A DNA stretch of 8,358 nucleotides from assembly GCA_038061835.1 (NCBI GenBank), contig JBBTYJ010000023.1, positions 1 through 8,358 on the forward strand, read 5' to 3'. The notes below the pieces were generated by a model. The model ran no database searches. It was not told the DNA's origin and was given only the letters and a program-made list of their open reading frames with translations. Within the stretch, counting starts at the first letter, position 1; each line of letters opens with the position of its first letter. Position numbers and translations under genes: made by a program. Below, piece by piece: positions 1 to 5,812 of this stretch. Source of the DNA: UBA5004 sp038061835 (GTDB lineage: Bacteria; Patescibacteriota; Minisyncoccia; Phycocordibacterales; Zambryskibacteraceae).

Positions 1-52
1 CTTATCCACGCCGCCAGCGTTCATCCTGAGCTAGGATCAAACTCTTAATATA
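1..52 (-). rRNA. 16S rRNA, 5' end (partial, runs off left edge)
   Basis: The reverse complement of 1-45 reads AGAGTTTGATCCTAGCTCAG followed by the conserved GATGAACGCTGGCGGCGTG, the universal start of bacterial 16S rRNA. By alignment with E. coli (AGAGTTTG starts at base 8) the mature 5' end falls near position 52. Only about 52 nt are inside the window; the gene continues past the left edge. E. coli position G21 is A here, which converts the U13-G21 wobble of helix 1 into a U-A pair, so the change preserves structure and is not likely to be an error. The GGATGAACGCTGGCGGCGTGG form fits Patescibacteria, but is too short for a firm placement. Confidence 0.96.
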
Positions 53-162
53 ATTAACCTGCCTCCGCATAAAGCTTCGGCAAGGTAAAACGGAACAAAA
101 GAGAAAACGATATTTCCTCGACTGTCCATTGGATCCTATAGAAATCAGACTGAACTTACTGT

Positions 163-190
163 GCCCTTCATAGCTTTAGCGACGAAGGGC
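163..190 (-). other. rRNA leader hairpin
   Basis: On the transcribed (minus) strand, GCCCTTCGT pairs with ATGAAGGGC (one G-U), followed after a single mismatch by GCT/AGC closing a two-base AA loop. It is an almost uninterrupted 12-bp stem. No U-run follows on either strand, so it is not an intrinsic terminator. A folding, processing or protein-binding element of the precursor rRNA is the likeliest role; the role is inferred, the pairing is seen. Confidence 0.6.
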
Positions 191-207
191 TGTTCTCATA
201 ATTCATT

Positions 208-222
208 CAATTTTCAAAGTAC
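208..222 (-). promoter_or_regulatory. boxA-like rRNA antitermination site
   Basis: The leader reads GTACTTTGAAAATTG on the minus strand. It resembles the TGTTCTTTGAAAACT boxA form of Gram-positive rRNA leaders, where NusB-S10 binds and loads the antitermination complex. It lies about 40 nt downstream of the predicted start of transcription and directly after a GC hairpin, giving the boxB-then-boxA order known from rrn operons. The match is by eye; the function is inferred from motif plus position. Confidence 0.55.
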
Positions 223-225
223 ACC

Positions 226-242
226 CCGTCCCAACTGGACGG
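226..242 (-). other. boxB-like hairpin upstream of boxA
   Basis: Perfect 6-bp stem CCGTCC / GGACGG around the 5-nt loop AGTTG on the transcribed strand. It lies three nt upstream of the boxA-like site and about 20 nt after the predicted transcription start. A small stem-loop in this place corresponds to boxB of rRNA leaders. On the plus strand the same stem is followed by TTTT, but no plus-strand gene ends here, so a terminator reading is not supported. Confidence 0.5.
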
Positions 243-271
243 TTTTAAAGCGTAGTTAAGACGTGGGAATA

Positions 272-299
272 AGTATACCCATATTCATTTCCTTTGCAA
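272..299 (-). promoter_or_regulatory. rRNA operon promoter
   Basis: On the minus strand a -35 box TTGCAA (299-294, 4/6 to consensus) and a -10 box TATACT (277-272, 5/6) are separated by 16 bp. Transcription would begin near 266-264, about 212 nt before mature 16S, and all the leader elements lie downstream of it. It is the best-spaced -35/-10 pair in the window. The -10 sits inside an imperfect 16-bp palindrome (265-280). A further TATAAT on this strand at 353-348 lacks a usable -35 and is not called. Confidence 0.6.
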
Positions 300-345
300 G
301 CCCCTGTATTTATGGCCCGTAGTATATTTTCTATTTTTGTGGGAG

Positions 346-351
346 TATTAT
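346..351 (+). promoter_or_regulatory. -10 box for the small membrane protein gene
   Basis: TATTAT (5/6 to the -10 consensus) ends 8 nt before the ATG at 360, so transcription would start at or next to the start codon. This is the same spacing seen at other genes in the window. No convincing -35 was found. It is divergent from the rRNA promoter. Confidence 0.4.
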
Positions 352-359
352 AAAGATAT

Positions 360-728
360 ATGAATACAAAAAATCTTTCTGTTGCATTCTATATTGTAGG
401 AATTATTAACGGCTTTTTTTCTTTTCTATTATTTGATATATCAAATAATGATATCTGGGGAAATATTCTTTTGATTTTATTTTTAGTAATAGTGGTTATG
501 TTTAATCACCTATATTTGCAATATAAAATTATTAACAAAACAATATTAGGAGCCATAAAAGGAGCATTGATAGGAGCGCTAATCGCATCTGCTCTATTTT
601 TCATATCATTATTTTATGGTGGTGGATTGGATTCTTTATGGGACCTAATATTGGGACTGTACGGATTGTTAGTTGCATTACTTGCAATAATTGGAGCAAT
701 GTTCGGTGTTGTTTTTCGTCCAAAATAA
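360..728 (+). CDS. hypothetical four-helix membrane protein
   Basis: A 122-residue protein I do not recognise. It is almost entirely hydrophobic, with four predicted membrane helices near residues 7-25, 32-53, 61-85 and 93-118. Charged residues are confined to the short N-terminus, the 54-60 loop and the FRPK tail. Helix 3 carries a small-residue repeat (GAIKGALIGALIASA), a helix-packing pattern. No signal peptide cleavage site or catalytic motif is visible. The start is supported by a -10 box 8 nt upstream, implying a leaderless mRNA; no ribosome-binding site is present. Base composition is about 29% GC by hand count, against roughly 43% for the neighbours, and the gene stands alone between the rRNA promoter and secF. 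This suggests acquired or fast-evolving DNA, although long hydrophobic stretches also favour T-rich codons. It is likely a real gene; function unknown. Confidence 0.65.
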   Translation: MNTKNLSVAFYIVGIINGFFSFLLFDISNNDIWGNILLILFLVIVVMFNHLYLQYKIINKTILGAIKGALIGALIASALFFISLFYGGGLDSLWDLILGLYGLLVALLAIIGAMFGVVFRPK

Positions 729-989
729 AGAGATAAATAGCCGATCTCGCAGGTCAACACCTTGAATATTGAACAGTCGATTTATTTGTAGATATTATGG
801 TCACCAAGCAAGGAAAGGACGATTTCTTTTCTAGATTCAAAATAAAATACAATTCGAATTTTATAATTTACAGAAAAACTCCGATAACACACCGAGACAA
901 GACCTTGTACATAGATACGTTACTTTCATGCTATAGCATTTTATTAACGTATAAAGAATCTGGCCATAGTGACCTTTGCTTCTTTTAAT
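729..989. other. AT-rich spacer without a convincing gene
   Basis: 261 bp between the small membrane protein and the end of secF, about 32% GC. A plus-strand reading frame of 63 codons (797-988) begins MVTKQGKDDFFSRFK and ends one base before the secF stop. It has no recognisable domain, no ribosome-binding site and an amino-acid mix like random AT-rich DNA, so I do not call it a gene. No clear terminator hairpin was found for either of the two genes that converge here. Confidence 0.5.
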
Positions 990-2000
990 TTATTTTCGGA
1001 TTTTCTTGGCCAAACCCTTCAAATCTCCACGAAGAATTGGCTCTTTTTCAGTTTCGAGTACCGCTCTAACCGCTACATTCTTCCTTTGCAATTTGTAGAA
1101 AGTGACAAGTAGAGGTGAAGCAACAAAGATGGAAGAATAGGTGCCAGCAATCACTCCAACAATAAGAAGGAGCGCAAAATCTTTAGTGGCGGGAGAACCA
1201 ACAAGATAGAGGGCTAGCAAGGTTATAAAGATGGTTAGAGAAGTATTGATCGAGCGAGCGAAAGTTTGGTTGACTGACTTCCCCACCGTGAGCTCAAACT
1301 CTTCCTTGTGATTTTGTTCTTGATTCACTTTCAAATTTTCACGCACTCTATCGAAAACAACTATAGTATCGTGTACCGAGTAACCAAGAATAGCAAGAAG
1401 TCCGGTGACAAAAAGTAAATCAATTTCAAATCCGAATATGTGACCAAAATAAACGAAGAGTCCGGTGGGTATAATGACGTCGTGAGCTAGGGCAATGATA
1501 GTAGCCAGACCATACTTCCAAGATGTTGGAGGGCTTACCTGCCCGCCAGGCCCGGCAGGCGGGGAAACTTTACGGAAGGCGAAGGTGATAAAGAGCACAA
1601 TCATCACAATCACCACAATAACTGCTTTAATCGCTTTGCTTTTAAGCTCGATGCCGGCTGTCGGACCGATAGTGTTCTGTCGCTCTATCACCTGTCCGGA
1701 TCCCATCTCGGAAAGAGCGGTGTTTAACTTGTCCTTGTCACCCTGATTCAACTCCTTGGTACGAATAATGTAATTTGTCTCTCCAGACGGCCTAACTGAA
1801 AATCCGCCGAGATTCAAATTCTCAATACTAGAGTCGACAAGTGTTTTGTCTGGTCGATCCGTATATTTAATTTCAGTAATCGTTCCGCCCTTGAAATCGA
1901 TAGAGAGATTTAAACCGTAATTAAACATGGCCCATGCTGAAGCCACAATGAGAATACTGGAGAGCATAAACCATATTGTTCTATATTTGATGACAAACAT
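990..2000 (-). CDS. secF: SecF, protein-export membrane protein
   Basis: 336-residue SecF, which with SecD forms the accessory complex that uses the ion gradient to draw proteins out of SecYEG on the outer face of the membrane. Features: helix 1 at 8-28; the SIDFKGGT motif at 33-40 opening the extracytoplasmic domain, which runs to about 122; five more helices at about 123-142, 162-186, 191-212, 250-270 and 272-302. The conserved ALAHDVIIP (170-178) and GYSVHDTIVVFDRVREN (206-222) motifs include Asp211, the ion-pathway position. The cytoplasmic loop between helices 2 and 3 has an unusual Pro/Gly-rich insert (about 145-159) encoded by a GC-rich palindromic element. The ATG lies one base after the secD stop with no ribosome-binding site, so translation is probably coupled to secD. 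The tail after 303 is basic and cytoplasmic. Confidence 0.97.
   Translation of the reverse strand: MFVIKYRTIWFMLSSILIVASAWAMFNYGLNLSIDFKGGTITEIKYTDRPDKTLVDSSIENLNLGGFSVRPSGETNYIIRTKELNQGDKDKLNTALSEMGSGQVIERQNTIGPTAGIELKSKAIKAVIVVIVMIVLFITFAFRKVSPPAGPGGQVSPPTSWKYGLATIIALAHDVIIPTGLFVYFGHIFGFEIDLLFVTGLLAILGYSVHDTIVVFDRVRENLKVNQEQNHKEEFELTVGKSVNQTFARSINTSLTIFITLLALYLVGSPATKDFALLLIVGVIAGTYSSIFVASPLLVTFYKLQRKNVAVRAVLETEKEPILRGDLKGLAKKIRK
1538..1564 (-). repeat. REP-like GC palindrome inside secF
   Basis: A 27-bp block with 24 G/C (89%) in a gene of about 43% GC. Two alternative 6-bp stems can form: CCTGCC 1538-1543 with GGCAGG 1554-1559, and CCCGCC 1542-1547 with GGCGGG 1558-1563. It is translated in frame as part of the secF residue run SPPAGPGGQ and falls in the short cytoplasmic loop between helices 2 and 3, where SecF normally goes from FRF/FRK almost directly to the next helix. 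Its composition, palindromy and position suggest a dispersed short palindromic repeat that inserted at a tolerant loop. No second copy exists in this window, so membership of a repeat family is inference. Confidence 0.6.
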
Positions 2001-2001
2001 G

Positions 2002-3315
2002 TTATCTGAAATTAATACCGTTACTGAATAAGAATCTTTTTACTTTACTATCAGTTTTGGGCACAATCGCAAAGAGGAATGTTCTTGAAACTGTAATAGC
2101 TGTAAACATTGAGATTACTACGCCCAAACCGAGCGTGAGAGCAAAGCCCTTGACCGCCGATGTCCCAAGCCAAAAAAGTACTATGGCCGTAATAATTGAA
2201 GAAATGTTTGAATCTCGGATAGAGAGCCAGGCGCGACGAAAACCTTCGTGGAGAGATTCATTTATATCTTTTCCTTTATTTAACTCCTCTTTTGCACGTT
2301 CAAAAATGAGTACATTAGCATCTACCGCCATACCAATAGAAAGTATAAAACCGGCAATTCCAGCAGCAGTGAGAGCAACTGGGATAAGCTTAAAGATAAC
2401 AAGAGAGAGCACGATATAGAAACAAAGAGCTAAGACCGAAACAACTCCGGGCAATCTATACCAAAGAATCAAAAAGATTGAAAGTGTGATGAGACCGACG
2501 AGACCGGCATATATGCCCGCGGTTAAAACTATTTCCCCAAGTGAGGCGCCGACTGTTTGCGAACTGATGAGTTCAATAGGCACAGGCAAAGCCCCATAGT
2601 TAAGATTGCGAACTAAGGTACGAGCTTCTTCTGGCGTAAAGGTGCCTGTAATCTGTGCTTTGCCATCAGCGATCTCATCTTGAATCATTGGCGCCGAAAT
2701 GACGTTTCCGTCAAGAATTATGGCCAGCACCTCTTTTTTATGTTCGCGTGTAATTTGAGCGAAAAGTTTGCTCCCCTCATCATTAAATTCAAGTCCCACA
2801 AAAGCGGCGCCGGTGTTGGAGTTAAATTCAACCCTTGCCTTTGACAGGTACCGTCCGGTCAATCCCGTTGGTTCGAAGATTTTATCAAGAGGAGCATTTG
2901 GATCTGCTTCAAGCATTTTTTGAGAATCCGCCCGTGCCAAACGGAACTCAAGTACTGGCGTTTCGCCAATTAATTTAACTGCCTGGTCAATCTGGGTCAC
3001 TCCGGGTAATTCCACAATCAAACGTTCCTGTTCATTGCCAGAAACAAGCCCGGCGCTTTCAGTTTGAATTAGCGGTTCTGAAACACCGAAAATGTTTACT
3101 CTGCGCTCTATAACATCTTTGAGACTATCCATGGCGCCAGAGACATCTTCGACACCAGAAGTGTCTGCTCGATAAATAAGTTCGGTGCCCCCAACCAAAT
3201 CCAGTCCAAAACGGAATGGGAATTTAGCCTCTGGTTTCTGTTCCCTTATCAGGAAATAACCTAGGAGAGCAAAGATGATAATCAACAAAAGAGACCAGAT
3301 AATATGTTTACGCAT
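2002..3315 (-). CDS. secD: SecD, protein-export membrane protein
   Basis: SecD, 437 residues from the start chosen here, partner of SecF in proton- or sodium-driven protein export. Features: helix 1 at about 5-22; FRFGLDLVGGTEL (34-46), the conserved opening of the periplasmic P1 domain; VIERRVNIFGVSEP (68-81) and LIVELPGV (99-106); LNYGALPVPIEL (238-249) leading into helix 2; then helices at about 262-284, 289-308, 313-337, 369-387 and 389-415. GMAVDANVLIFERAKEEL (328-345) holds the conserved ion-pathway Asp332. Length is normal for the short bacterial form. An in-frame ATG at 3324 would add MSP, but it lies within the TATAAT -10 box, so transcription should start at about the ATG at 3315; I prefer that start with a leaderless mRNA. 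Stop and secF start are one base apart. Confidence 0.97.
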   Translation of the reverse strand: MRKHIIWSLLLIIIFALLGYFLIREQKPEAKFPFRFGLDLVGGTELIYRADTSGVEDVSGAMDSLKDVIERRVNIFGVSEPLIQTESAGLVSGNEQERLIVELPGVTQIDQAVKLIGETPVLEFRLARADSQKMLEADPNAPLDKIFEPTGLTGRYLSKARVEFNSNTGAAFVGLEFNDEGSKLFAQITREHKKEVLAIILDGNVISAPMIQDEIADGKAQITGTFTPEEARTLVRNLNYGALPVPIELISSQTVGASLGEIVLTAGIYAGLVGLITLSIFLILWYRLPGVVSVLALCFYIVLSLVIFKLIPVALTAAGIAGFILSIGMAVDANVLIFERAKEELNKGKDINESLHEGFRRAWLSIRDSNISSIITAIVLFWLGTSAVKGFALTLGLGVVISMFTAITVSRTFLFAIVPKTDSKVKRFLFSNGINFR

Positions 3316-3322
3316 AGGCGAC

Positions 3323-3328
3323 ATTATA
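3323..3328 (-). promoter_or_regulatory. secDF promoter -10 box, leaderless
   Basis: Perfect TATAAT on the minus strand, followed by GTCGCCT (7 nt) and then ATG at 3315. It lies just after the stop of the sugar-phosphate transferase gene (3337), so secDF has its own promoter and need not rely on read-through. A weak -35 (TTGCTG, 3/6, 16-bp spacing) is present inside the upstream gene. The box includes the first two bases of the alternative ATG at 3324, which argues against that start. Confidence 0.6.
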
Positions 3329-3336
3329 CGGTAATT

Positions 3337-4692
3337 TTAACGGCCAGCAATAGAAGCTAAAGTTTTGAGTGTTCGCAGAGCAATTTTAACATCCAAGAGA
3401 AAAGATCGATTCTTTATATAATACAGATCGTAAGAAAGTTTGTTGGTAGTTTCGAAAGTATCTATTCCATGATGTGGATGCTCTTCTTGATAAATTTGTG
3501 CCCAGCCGGATAACCCCGGTTTAATCAGATGACGAACGTTGTAATACGGAATCTCGTCGGTATAGCGTTTAACTGCTTCCGGAAATTCAGGACGTGGTCC
3601 GATGAGAGAAATATCGCCCCTCAAAACATTCCATAATTGGGGAAATTCATCAAGTCGGGTTTTTCTAAGAAAATTGCCCACAATGGTTATTCTGTTGACC
3701 ATGCCCCGACTCTGCCAATCGCCGTTATCATTAAAAAGCATCGTGCGAAATTTTAAGATGCTAATGATGTGATTGTTGCGTCCGACACGATCCTGATGAG
3801 TAAATGCGGGCCCGCCATCTTCAAGTTTCACTGCAATTAGGACAAAAGGATACAAAAGTATCGGAACTAAAATAAGAGAAATTGAGATGGCAATATCCAT
3901 TAGACGTTTTAGTACGTCATACCCCCAACGGGAACGGGCCGAGATATTTTCGAGAAACCAATTGTATTTTAGAAGCGAGATTGGTATTTTATCAAAAACA
4001 TCTTCATAGATTTTATGCATGTCGATAAAGCTAATCTTGGAAAAGATCAGATTATAGAGATGCGGCAAGACTGGTTCAACATTTTTATTAGCCAGATCAA
4101 TGGCTATTACAGAGACGTCCTCAGCATAAATACTGGCAATAATTTCGTCCCAGAAACCCTTTTCGTCGGCGCGGCTAAGATCCATTGAGGAAATAAATTT
4201 TAGGTTGTAGATTGGATTATTATTAACTTCTTCAAAAAGTTTTTTCATCTCATCTCCGGCACCGATAAGAATGGCGTTGTCAGGATGACTGCGATTGATG
4301 GTGAGATAGCCATACATCCTCCAAGAAAGTATGAGTACGAACGATACCAGCAAACAGATAAAAAGAATGGTCTTAGGAGTAATACCAAAGAAAGGCACGA
4401 GATAGAAAAAGACTACGGCCAACGCCGAGTTAATAAGTTGAGTGCCGGCTAAAATACTTGGCAATTTCGATTTCAGGATTACCGTATGTTTCTCATATAA
4501 GCCGGCTATATAGAAAACCAGAATCCAAAGAGCAAAAAGCAAGCTGAAAGGAAATAGGTGTGCCAGAAATAAATCTTTCGATGGCACTTCCAAACTACGT
4601 ATCAAGAGAGATAACCAAAGCGCCAATATAAAAGAGCCAAGATCACCTAAAAAAAGGATGGGGGGTTCTTTCCTCCTATTGAGCAAACTCAT
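3337..4692 (-). CDS. polyprenyl-phosphate sugar-1-phosphate transferase (WbaP/EpsE-like)
   Basis: 451-residue membrane enzyme that should transfer a sugar-1-phosphate from a UDP-sugar onto undecaprenyl phosphate, the priming step of surface polysaccharide or glycan assembly. The N-terminal half has four helices (about 13-32, 45-65, 80-101, 106-128) and a Rossmann-like cytoplasmic domain (ILIGAGDE 141-148). The C-terminal catalytic domain opens at KRLMDI (262-267) with its re-entrant helix (to about 289), then DRVGRNN (301-307), KFRTM (314-318), RKTRLDEFPQLWNVLRGD (343-360) with the catalytic Asp348-Glu349 pair, LIGPRPE (363-369) and IKPGLSGWAQI (390-400). Length and order match the long family form. 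The substrate sugar cannot be read from sequence. It is divergent from a GT4 glycosyltransferase, a likely later step. Start chosen because TATAAT ends 8 nt upstream of it. Confidence 0.93.
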   Translation of the reverse strand: MSLLNRRKEPPILFLGDLGSFILALWLSLLIRSLEVPSKDLFLAHLFPFSLLFALWILVFYIAGLYEKHTVILKSKLPSILAGTQLINSALAVVFFYLVPFFGITPKTILFICLLVSFVLILSWRMYGYLTINRSHPDNAILIGAGDEMKKLFEEVNNNPIYNLKFISSMDLSRADEKGFWDEIIASIYAEDVSVIAIDLANKNVEPVLPHLYNLIFSKISFIDMHKIYEDVFDKIPISLLKYNWFLENISARSRWGYDVLKRLMDIAISISLILVPILLYPFVLIAVKLEDGGPAFTHQDRVGRNNHIISILKFRTMLFNDNGDWQSRGMVNRITIVGNFLRKTRLDEFPQLWNVLRGDISLIGPRPEFPEAVKRYTDEIPYYNVRHLIKPGLSGWAQIYQEEHPHHGIDTFETTNKLSYDLYYIKNRSFLLDVKIALRTLKTLASIAGR

Positions 4693-4700
4693 AGGCGTGC

Positions 4701-4729
4701 ATTATACAATAAAACCCTTATAATGACCA
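4701..4729 (-). promoter_or_regulatory. promoter of the sugar-phosphate transferase gene, leaderless
   Basis: Minus-strand TATAAT at 4706-4701 with a 17-bp spacer from TGGTCA (4729-4724, 4/6 to the -35 consensus). The -10 is followed by GCACGCCT and the ATG at 4692, an 8-nt gap, so the mRNA should have no 5' leader. The sequence CGCCTATG at the start is identical to that at secD. The -35 touches the -10 box of the divergent glycosyltransferase promoter. Confidence 0.65.
4719..4724 (+). promoter_or_regulatory. -10 box of the GT4 glycosyltransferase gene
   Basis: Perfect TATAAT on the plus strand, 11 nt before the ATG at 4736, leaving a 5' leader of at most about 4-5 nt, too short for a Shine-Dalgarno site. 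No good -35 was found at 16-18 bp. Only 12 bp separate it from the opposing -10 box at 4701-4706. Confidence 0.55.
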
Positions 4730-4735
4730 TATTAA

Positions 4736-5812
4736 ATGAAAATCCTTTACGGTATTACTAAATCCAACTTTGGAGGCGCCCAGCGTTACGTCCTCGACAT
4801 GGCTGTAGCGATGAAAAAACAGGGGCATAATGTGGCGGTACTTTGCGGCGGAGATGGTCCTCTTGTTCACAAATTAAATGGGGAGAAGATCAGAGTTATT
4901 ATCATTCCCGGATTCGGCAGGGATATGGATCTTCTGAATGACGCCCCGAGGCTGTGGTTCATCATCAAAACGATTTGGCGCGAAAAGCCTGATGTCTTTC
5001 ACATCAACAGCGCCAAGATGGGAGGCGCTGGGATATTTACCGGTAGACTGCTTGGCATTCACAGAATAATTTTTACCGCCCACGGGTGGGCTTTCAACGA
5101 ACCACGCGCGTGGTGGCAGAGAATCCTCATAAAATTTTTTACTTGGGTAACTATTCTTTTTGCTCACAAGACAATTTGCGTATCGGAGAAAACAAAAAAA
5201 GACGTGGAAAGATGGCCTTTTATAAAAGATAAACTGATCGTGGTTTATAATGGTATATCAAGTTTTAATCTCGATAAACGTAAAGATGCTTCGTTTACAG
5301 TCGGTACTATTGCGGAACTGCACAGAATCAAAGGCTTGGACATACTACTCACAGCATGGGGCAAGTTTATGAAAAATCATCGGGCCAAACTCATCATCAT
5401 TGGCGAGGGTGAGGAAAGAAAAAATCTCGAAAATATGGCTAAAAATATGGGTATTTCTGACTCGGTTATTTTCAAAGGATTTATTGATGATGCCAGACGA
5501 CTTCTGTCCAGTTTTGATATTTTTTGCATGCCCTCTCGTTCCGAGGGCATGCCTTATGCACTTTTAGAAGCAGGGTTCGCCGGGTTACCGGTTATCGCTA
5601 CCTCTGTCGGAGGTATCCCGGAAATCATCGAGGGCGGTGTAACTGGTGCCCTGGTGCCAGTTGAGAATGCGGAAATATTGTTCTCTACTCTCGTACTCTT
5701 AGCGGGAGATGAAGAGTTACGAAAGCGCCTTGGTACCAATTTGAGAGCATCAATCCGAGAGAATTTTTCGCTGGAAAAAATGATCGAAAAAACTTTGGAA
5801 CTTTACCTATAA
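4736..5812 (+). CDS. glycosyltransferase family 4 (GT-B fold)
   Basis: 358-residue soluble GT4-type retaining glycosyltransferase, adding a sugar from a nucleotide donor to an acceptor, probably a lipid-linked or surface glycan. The N-terminal acceptor domain has the glycine loop NFGGAQRYVL (11-20), DVFHINSAK (86-94) and FTAHGWAFNEPRAWW (113-127), a pattern I associate with EpsD/CapM-like polysaccharide enzymes. VVYNGI (169-174) is the interdomain link. The C-terminal donor domain has GTIAELHRIKGLDILL (190-205), IIGEGEER (221-228), VIFKGFIDD (244-252) and PSRSEGMPYALLEAG (266-280), with the EX7E pair Glu270/Glu278, followed by GLPVIATSVGGIPEII (283-298). Hydrophobic residues near 130-145 suggest membrane association. 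Donor and acceptor cannot be named. The stop overlaps that of the convergent rodA. The start is the only ATG after a TATAAT box; there is no ribosome-binding site. Confidence 0.93.
   Translation: MKILYGITKSNFGGAQRYVLDMAVAMKKQGHNVAVLCGGDGPLVHKLNGEKIRVIIIPGFGRDMDLLNDAPRLWFIIKTIWREKPDVFHINSAKMGGAGIFTGRLLGIHRIIFTAHGWAFNEPRAWWQRILIKFFTWVTILFAHKTICVSEKTKKDVERWPFIKDKLIVVYNGISSFNLDKRKDASFTVGTIAELHRIKGLDILLTAWGKFMKNHRAKLIIIGEGEERKNLENMAKNMGISDSVIFKGFIDDARRLLSSFDIFCMPSRSEGMPYALLEAGFAGLPVIATSVGGIPEIIEGGVTGALVPVENAEILFSTLVLLAGDEELRKRLGTNLRASIRENFSLEKMIEKTLELYL
5526..5552. repeat. perfect 10-bp inverted repeat in the glycosyltransferase gene
   Basis: GCATGCCCTC, 7-nt spacer TCGTTCC, GAGGGCATGC: both arms match perfectly. 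It encodes MPSRSEGMP of the conserved EX7E motif, which is needed by the enzyme, so the palindrome probably arises from the repeated Met-Pro codons with codon choice and is not an inserted element. Such a stem in mRNA would be strong. Confidence 0.5.

Larger units (their letters stand above)
53..265 (-). other. 16S rRNA leader (pre-rRNA 5' external region)
   Basis: About 210 nt between the predicted rRNA promoter and the mature 16S 5' end, with no coding potential on either strand. In transcription order it holds a 6-bp GC hairpin (242-226), a boxA-like site (222-208), a 28-nt near-continuous hairpin (190-163), a pyrimidine-rich stretch (about 105-85) and a GC-rich segment (CCTTGCC ... GGCAGG, about 88-60) that can form an imperfect stem just before 16S. 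The layout is that expected of an rrn leader carrying antitermination and processing signals. The RNase III processing partner would lie beyond the 16S 3' end, outside the window, and cannot be checked. Confidence 0.7.

Noticed and set aside
226..246. Plus-strand intrinsic terminator (GC hairpin followed by TTTT)
   Set aside because: No plus-strand gene ends upstream, the T-run is only four bases, and the stem is better explained as a boxB-like hairpin in the minus-strand rRNA leader.
348..353. Second, upstream rRNA promoter (TATAAT on the minus strand)
   Set aside because: No -35 at 15-19 bp; the same bases are used by the plus-strand -10 region of the small membrane protein.
797..988. 63-codon plus-strand reading frame beside the secF stop
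   Set aside because: No domain, no ribosome-binding site, random-looking composition in AT-rich DNA; described as spacer.
930..989. Terminator after secF
   Set aside because: No GC-rich hairpin followed by a T-run is found on the minus strand downstream of 990.
1495..1746. 83-codon frame antisense to secF
   Set aside because: Lies wholly within a clearly conserved gene in the opposite strand; a shadow. The same applies to the antisense frames at 2057-2419, 4874-5167, 5979-6176 and 7187-8139.
3313..3324. ATG at 3324 as the secD start
   Set aside because: It overlaps the TATAAT box, so it would not be in an mRNA started from that promoter. It could still be used on a read-through transcript from the upstream gene.
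5526..5552. Inserted REP element in the glycosyltransferase
   Set aside because: The encoded residues are the family's own conserved EX7E motif, so nothing has been inserted.
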